Below are positions 58,301-64,000 of a DNA stretch of 64,000 bases, piece after piece. Under the pieces are notes generated by a model. That model ran no database searches. It had not been told where the DNA came from and saw only the letters and a program-made list of their open reading frames with translations. The translations under genes and the position numbers were made by a program. The DNA is from Microplitis mediator (Eukaryota > Arthropoda > Insecta > Hymenoptera > Braconidae): contig NC_079976.1 of assembly GCF_029852145.1 (NCBI RefSeq), positions 21,354,617 through 21,418,616 on the forward strand, given 5' to 3'. The first letter of the stretch is position 1; every line of letters begins with the position of its first letter.

Positions 58301-61300
58301 CTGTCATTATCTTATCAAGGTGTTTAAAATCGATTTCAAAATTTCACACACACAATACTAAAAAGCAAAAAATAATTATCGAAATAAAAAACATTTTTAA
58401 TATACCACGTTTTTAATAAAATAATTTCTCTGAGCCGTATGAAGATTTAAAACCACATAGAAATTCCGAACTTCTTACAATTAGTACTGAAAATTTATGA
58501 TTATGAATTTTTAATAGCTATGAAAATACTTGTAAGATTTAAAACGAAAAACTTGGGGCGCATGCAACAGATAATTGATGCATTAATAGTTTAACTAACA
58601 ATTTTATTGCACTGCAAATGATATGAACTGATGTGCAAGTTTTCTCATCCCGGGTGAGTATTTTCATAGCTATTAAAAATTCAGGACTATCTGTAAGAAG
58701 TTCAGAATTTCTATGTGGTTTTAAATCTTCTTAAGGCTCAGAGAAATTATTTTATATTTTTTAGTCCGTTTTAAAAACCCGGTATATTGAAATTTTTTTT
58801 TTTTTTTTTCGATATTTAATATCAGTTTCATATACTTTTTTTTTAAAGATACAACAATATCTTCAGACACGAGTGAAGTAGAGGGTAGAGTTGAACTACT
58901 TGCTGAACAACTTGCAGAAAGACACGCAGAAATGGCCAAACTTAAAAAGGAAGCTCGAAGACAAGCTAAGCAAAGATTAAAAACTCTTGAGGCAAATTTA
59001 CTTAATCAAATAACTGTAAGTAATTGACTATGTTGTGAAATTTATTTAAGAAGCTATTCAACTCCACAAATTGAAAAAGAGATCAGTTTAGTTGATTTAT
59101 TTTCGTTGTCCATTTAATTTTAACGAAAATTTTTTAAAGTATATACTTTTTAATTTCATAATTAAATTCAATTTTTGAAAAAATTATGGTCTTAGTTTCA
59201 AGAAAAGTAAAACCTCAATTATAGTTCAGTAGAAGGAAATATATTAAAAATTTGAAAAGAATATATAGAGATAAATTTTTATTATAAATTATGAAAATTT
59301 AAGTAATCATCATTACTCATTATTAGGGCCAAAATTTTTGCGTTAATTTAAAAATAATGAATAATTAGTGGTGTAAAATTTTTTGTATTACGGGGAAAAT
59401 ATTGGTCTTATGAAAAAAGTTTCTAAACAAAAGTTGTAGGAAATTAAATTTTCTAACAAAAATGGCTCTTATAATTTTTTCTTAGGACCACTAAGAAAGC
59501 CATAATTTCAAAATTATGATTTTCATAATTCCCCAAATTTTGAATCATTCATTATGAATCTTAATTTTTGAATTGCAGTGAAAATATTGGTCGTATTGAA
59601 AAAGTTTTTAAATAAAAGTTGTAGGAAATTGAATTTTCGAAAAAAAATGTCTCCTATAATTTTTTCTTAGGGTTACTAAGAAAGCCGTAATTCAAAATTA
59701 TGATTTTCATAATTCCCCAAATTTTGAATCATTCATTATGAATCTTAATTTTTAAATTACGGTGAAAATATTGATCGTATAAAAAAATCATAAGAGAAAT
59801 TTTTTTTAGAAAATTAAATTTCCTACAACTTTTGTTCGAAAAATTTTTTAATAAGACCAATATTTTCGCCGTAATATCAAAAATTTTAACTACTCATTTA
59901 AAAAATAAGGCAAAAATCTTGTCCCTACTCATTATCCATAGATGAAAATTTTTTTTAAGCAATCGAAAATTAATTTAATTTTTATGGTTGTACGATTTCT
60001 TTGTCTTTTACAATACCGTTGATTTAGATTTGGCTTCGATAATCATCAATATTGAAAAAAAATTTTGTTCTTTTTCATGTCAATTTAGAAGTACGACATG
60101 ACGATCAATGAAATGCGGAATAAATTAGAACATAAACGAAATTCAATGAAAGAAAGTGGTAAACTAGCTATTGAAGCAAAATCAATAGCTGATTTAAAAG
60201 TACCTGAGATACCCATAAAACGTATTCAAGAAATTTATAAAAAAAATGAATCATTGCGTTCACATTTAGAATCTGATAAAAATCATAACAATGCAGTTTA
60301 TCAATCAACAAGTTCATTTGTAAATAAAAATAATGATCAACATCATATAAGTCATAGTATTCAATCAGTTTTAGAGAAAGCAATAACTCCAAGTGCATCG
60401 AAAAAAATTAGCGAACCGTTGAATAGTAAAAAAGTAGACAAAAGCGAAGTCAGCTCAAAACAATCTTCGAATATATTAATATCGTCCAATGGGACTGGAC
60501 AAAAATCCAATATTTCAACATCAATTAATTCAAAAATAAGCACCAATGCAAGTAGTAATAAAATTTCATCAAACCAATCATCAGATAAAGAAATAAATGA
60601 AAATAGTCCAAGTATATTTTCAAATAAAATAAATTCATTACATCTTAATAATGATAATCTAACTGAAGATATAAGTACACTAGAAAATGATCTCAAGACA
60701 TTATCAGAATTAGTATCACGTTTCAGTAAAAAATCAGACAAAAAATTACGGTCAGGATATAATCAACCTGAAAGTGAACTAAGTACATTAAAAGATATTA
60801 CTGAAGATTTATCTAAATCCGAAGTTGTTGAAGCAACAATTCACAGTAAATCAAAATCATCAGAAAATATAATTGATGTATCAAAAGTACAAGATCAATC
60901 ATCTAGTATGAAGACACAAGTTGAAACTATTCCTGATGACGCATCTACAGTATTACCAACTAAATCATTAGAATCAAAATCATCCGATGAAATTGATTTT
61001 GAAGCTAAGAGCAAAGAAATTCTCAATGTCATTGAAAAATCAATTATTTCAGAACATTGTAAATTATCAGCAAGTAATTTTGAAATTACTGGTGCTGCAT
61101 TAGAACAAAGTATGTTAAATTTACATAAAAATAATGAAGCTCTGTCCTCGGACTTTAACTCATTAGAGGGTGACATTAAATCAATATCAGAAATAATATC
61201 AAAAATGAATTGTAGTCAAAATTTAAGTACTGTTGCTGATAATTTAACATCTTCTCATACTTCGGACGATTCATTTTCACCTCAACCAGTCAACGTACCC

Positions 61301-64000
61301 AGTTTAGATTTAAACAAATTAGAACAGGATTCTCAAATAACTATTGAAGAAATTGATAGTAATATAAGTAATTCAATGATAAATCATGATAAATTTTCGC
61401 ATCAAGAGATCGATTATTCAACAGAAACTGTAGAACAATCGAGTGATAAAATAACTGAAAATAATGAAAGTATTGATGAGGAACAAAAAAAATTAAGTAA
61501 CAATGATAGTAAAATAATCGAAAAGATTAACAGTAATGAAAATATATTAGAAACTATTAACGACCGTAATAAAAATACTGAAGACACAACATGCACTTCG
61601 GGTTTAGAATCCAAAGATTCTGGTCAATCTCCATTAAATACTTCGAGAAAAGAAAAAAGTGATAAAGATGATGTACCTTCTGAAGAGCGTAATCACGATT
61701 GGGAAAGTTATAATTCATTAGAAGCAGTTTCGCGAGATATTGAAGACCATGAATTATCTCAATTAGATGAAAATTCAGAAGAACACAATGATCTGAATGA
61801 ACACACAATGAATTCATATAAAAAAGATTCAACAAATGATACGGAAATTGAAGAGTCATTATTTATTCCAACTGGAGAATCAACCAATATACATGAACTC
61901 CATGCTCAACTAAAAGAAATGACGATTGATATGCTGCAAGGAGAAAATAAAAGTCATACTGATGAATTAAGTGATATTTTAGATATTATTGCACGTGATC
62001 AAGCACCAGAATTATCAAAGCCACTTGATATTCCAAATGAATTGAACGATGAACCACAAGACGTTCCCTCAAATAACAATGAATTAAATATGACAACTGA
62101 CTATGAACCTGTTTTACAAAAAATAACTGAATCTTTACAAAGTCTTGAAAGAAATATTGAAAAACATGCTCGTAATAAAGAATTAGGTAACGTTTATCGT
62201 ACTGGTGATAAGGTTGAAAATGTTGAGGAAGTAGAAAAAATAGACTCAAAAATAAAACTAAATGAATATCTTGATGAAGCTTTAGATTTATTACATGAAG
62301 AACATAATGATAAAAATAAACTAAATGAAGGTACTGAAAAATTAACGACAGAGTTACAAAATTCAAATAAATTAAAAATTGATAAATTTAAAAAATTCAT
62401 TTCACATACGACCCAAGTAAAAGATCCTGATTATGAAGATATTTCTGAAGAAAGTCTTGAAGTATCAGAAATTTTAGATAAATCAGAGAATTTAAAATCT
62501 CAATCACAAAAATCAAACAAAATGCTAGAAAAATATGAAGCAGTACAACAACCAGATAATGTACTACGGATACTTGATGAAATATCACAAAAATCTTTAT
62601 TGAAAATCACCACTGAATCTTTTAATCAAAAACCTTTGAATTTTATTATTCAATCTGAAGATTATTTAGATATCAATCCTATCGAAAATTTAAAATCTAC
62701 AGACAATACTGGAGTTGTTATAGAAGAAATTTATGATGTTGAAAATAATGAAGAAATTAATTCGGAAAAATATAGCGAACATGATAAAGATTTGAGTAAG
62801 AAAGATGATACTTCTGCGGAAATTAGTGAAGATGCTGATGTTGCTGAAACACCTAGAGGAATTTCTGAAATTGATATGGATTCAACAAAGGATCAAAATG
62901 AATCGCGTTTAGATATGGAAATATTAAATGATAGTTTATTAGCTGATAATGAAAGTAACAGTAAATGTTCAAAAGATTCAAAAGTTGAATTTAAATCTGA
63001 TGGTGTACATACGACTTCAGAAAAAGACATTGAAGTAATGATCGACAAGTTGCGAGGTAATATTTATTTGATTAATATTCTCTTACTTTTTTTTTAAATA
63101 TTCATTTTTTAATTAACAAAAAAAAAAATCAACTCTTACAGCTTCGTTAAATCAACCAGGATTGGAAGTAGTAGATTTGAATGCAAGACTTCTTCGAATC
63201 GAACAATTACAAATAGAACTACAGGTAAAAATATGAAATATTTTTATATTATTATAAATTTAACATTAAGGTGATTCATTTCCAGTAAAGTTTTTTTTTT
63301 TACACTCACCAAGCAAAATATTGTGTATGATGAACCAAAAATTCCCTTTAAATTTCACACGGAAAAAAAAATATTGTGTTTATCGCTCACCAACGGAGAG
63401 CGACAAGTGTATCGTGATTAGTTCTAAATTGTATTGCGACTACCACAATATATATATCGATATGAATGAAACACTAGATACTTATAATAATGATCCTACG
63501 GATTGTGCATATACTTAAATGTATAGTGATCGTCAGTTAACGTATCCATATCGTACCAAAACGGATCGTGATTATCGCGATCTACTTCTCAAGCGCCACC
63601 ACTCATAACCAAATTATTAAACTTTATAATGCATATCTTGCAAATTATACAGTGTTTATTTATAAAATTATTAATTATTTAAAGCGCACACAACGACAAT
63701 GAAAAAATACTAATTATTTATTTAATGCAAGAATTTCTGTTTTTTATCGGTTAATTTTTTAATTTATCTTTGAAACAAAAAAAAGACTGTCAAATTTACA
63801 TCAATTAATTACGTATATTCTATTACTTTACATTTCTTGATATTAAATAATAATTTTTTATTGCACCTATTAGAATTATTAATATGTGATTATTAATGAC
63901 AGTTAAAAATAAAATTGTAATGAAGTTAAAGTTGTAAATTTATCTATTTTAACCTCAAATTAGTTATAATAACAAAACGGATCGTTACTATAGCGAAACG
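52309..64000 (+). CDS. CEP350-like centrosomal protein, 5' part
   Basis: Five coding exons join in phase: 52309-56075, 56517-56680, 58849-59015, 60089-63056 and 63142-63224. They give at least 2383 residues; the 3' part, with the CAP-Gly domain expected of the family, lies beyond the window. The start is the first ATG after an in-frame stop. The long first exon is Ser/Lys/Asn-rich and disordered, then has LHMQFQAELHLFDSYNES (from 552) and a coiled-coil block with LRDTGQDSRISSVKKKQRAL (from 788) and LLKLQQEKDEMNRLKELHK. Exons 2-3 add LHAREAALNTRR and a helix rich in Arg, Lys and Glu. These blocks match the conserved parts of CEP350, a protein that anchors and stabilises microtubules at centrosomes. 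Exon 4 (989 codons) is acidic and low in complexity. Confidence 0.8.
56793..57824. mobile_element. hAT-like full palindrome in a CEP350 intron
   Basis: The ends TAGACTGATTCAAAAAAATC and its mirror are flanked by ATATCTAT on the left (56785-56792) and ACATCTAT on the right (57825-57832), an 8-bp duplication with one change. The 1032 bp fold into one hairpin with a loop near 57300. Phrases in the arms (AATAACATGGGAAAA, GACGCTCTACAAAAAA, GTCTCTTATAATTTT) are shared with the element at 37542. It lies in the intron between CEP350 exons 2 and 3. Confidence 0.8.
58395..58790. repeat. Inverted repeat in a CEP350 intron
   Basis: Arms at about 58395-58530 and 58645-58790 pair (AATTTCTCTGAGCC, AACCACATAGAAATTC, TAGCTATGAAAATAC with mirrors) around a 0.1-kb loop. 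It ends about 60 bp before the acceptor of exon 3. Confidence 0.6.
59330..59930. repeat. Direct and inverted repeats in a CEP350 intron
   Basis: A 0.18-kb unit (TATTGGTC, AAAAGTTGTAGGAAATT, CTTATAATTTTTTCTTAGG, ATGATTTTCATAATTCCCC) occurs twice in tandem (about 59385-59565 and 59570-59745) and a third, partial copy follows inverted at about 59790-59930. This is probably a palindromic element in which one arm was duplicated. Confidence 0.55.
63225..64000. other. Start of the next CEP350 intron, repeat DNA
   Basis: No further exon with consistent splice sites is seen. A phrase AAACGGATCGTGATTATCGCG at about 63558 recurs in altered form as AAACGGATCGTTACTATAGCG at the window's edge, so a repeat family is present. 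A short plus-strand frame at 63321-63518 has no support as an exon. Confidence 0.4.

Overview
This is AT-rich eukaryotic DNA, most likely from an insect. The coding exons join at GT..AG introns in consistent phase. They belong to a BMP type I receptor of the Saxophone/ALK1-2 class, a nuclear receptor resembling ecdysone-induced E78, a CEP350-type centrosomal protein and an intronless MATH-BTB protein. A repeat-rich hymenopteran such as a parasitoid wasp fits best, but that is inference; nothing in the window proves the order.

Layout. The first 0.3 kb is the edge of a minus-strand LTR retrotransposon whose primer-binding site matches tRNA-Trp. At 2104-2496 lies the last coding exon of the nuclear receptor. 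From 2.5 to 27.9 kb there is almost no coding sequence, only nested repeats: long foldback elements, a tandem array, two solo LTRs and several palindromic elements, plus one orphan open exon on the minus strand (23269-23744). Saxophone runs 27937-38900 in seven exons, with a 6.7-kb intron 2 and a 2.2-kb intron 6 filled with transposons. A two-exon minus-strand gene I do not recognise (39681-42812) converges on it. The MATH-BTB gene (45284-46363, minus) sits between a CACGGTG-word element and a hAT-like element inserted about 120 bp before its start codon. A 2.1-kb foldback element and smaller repeats fill 47.7-51.7 kb. CEP350 begins at 52309 and runs off the right edge.

The most distinctive content is a group of elements that begin with CCC, end with GGG, duplicate 2 bp on insertion, and have interiors built almost wholly from one short word repeated in both orientations. 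The word differs between elements (TTACGGTAA, CACGGTG, TCACTGTGA, ATTGTATA, TAATTATATA) and is continuous with the inner edge of each element's own terminus. Two of them sit inside a tandem array whose other units preserve the empty site, so the 2-bp duplication can be read directly. A second notable point is that the Saxophone-class receptor carries HRN in place of the catalytic HRD, with other kinase changes, so it may be a pseudokinase.
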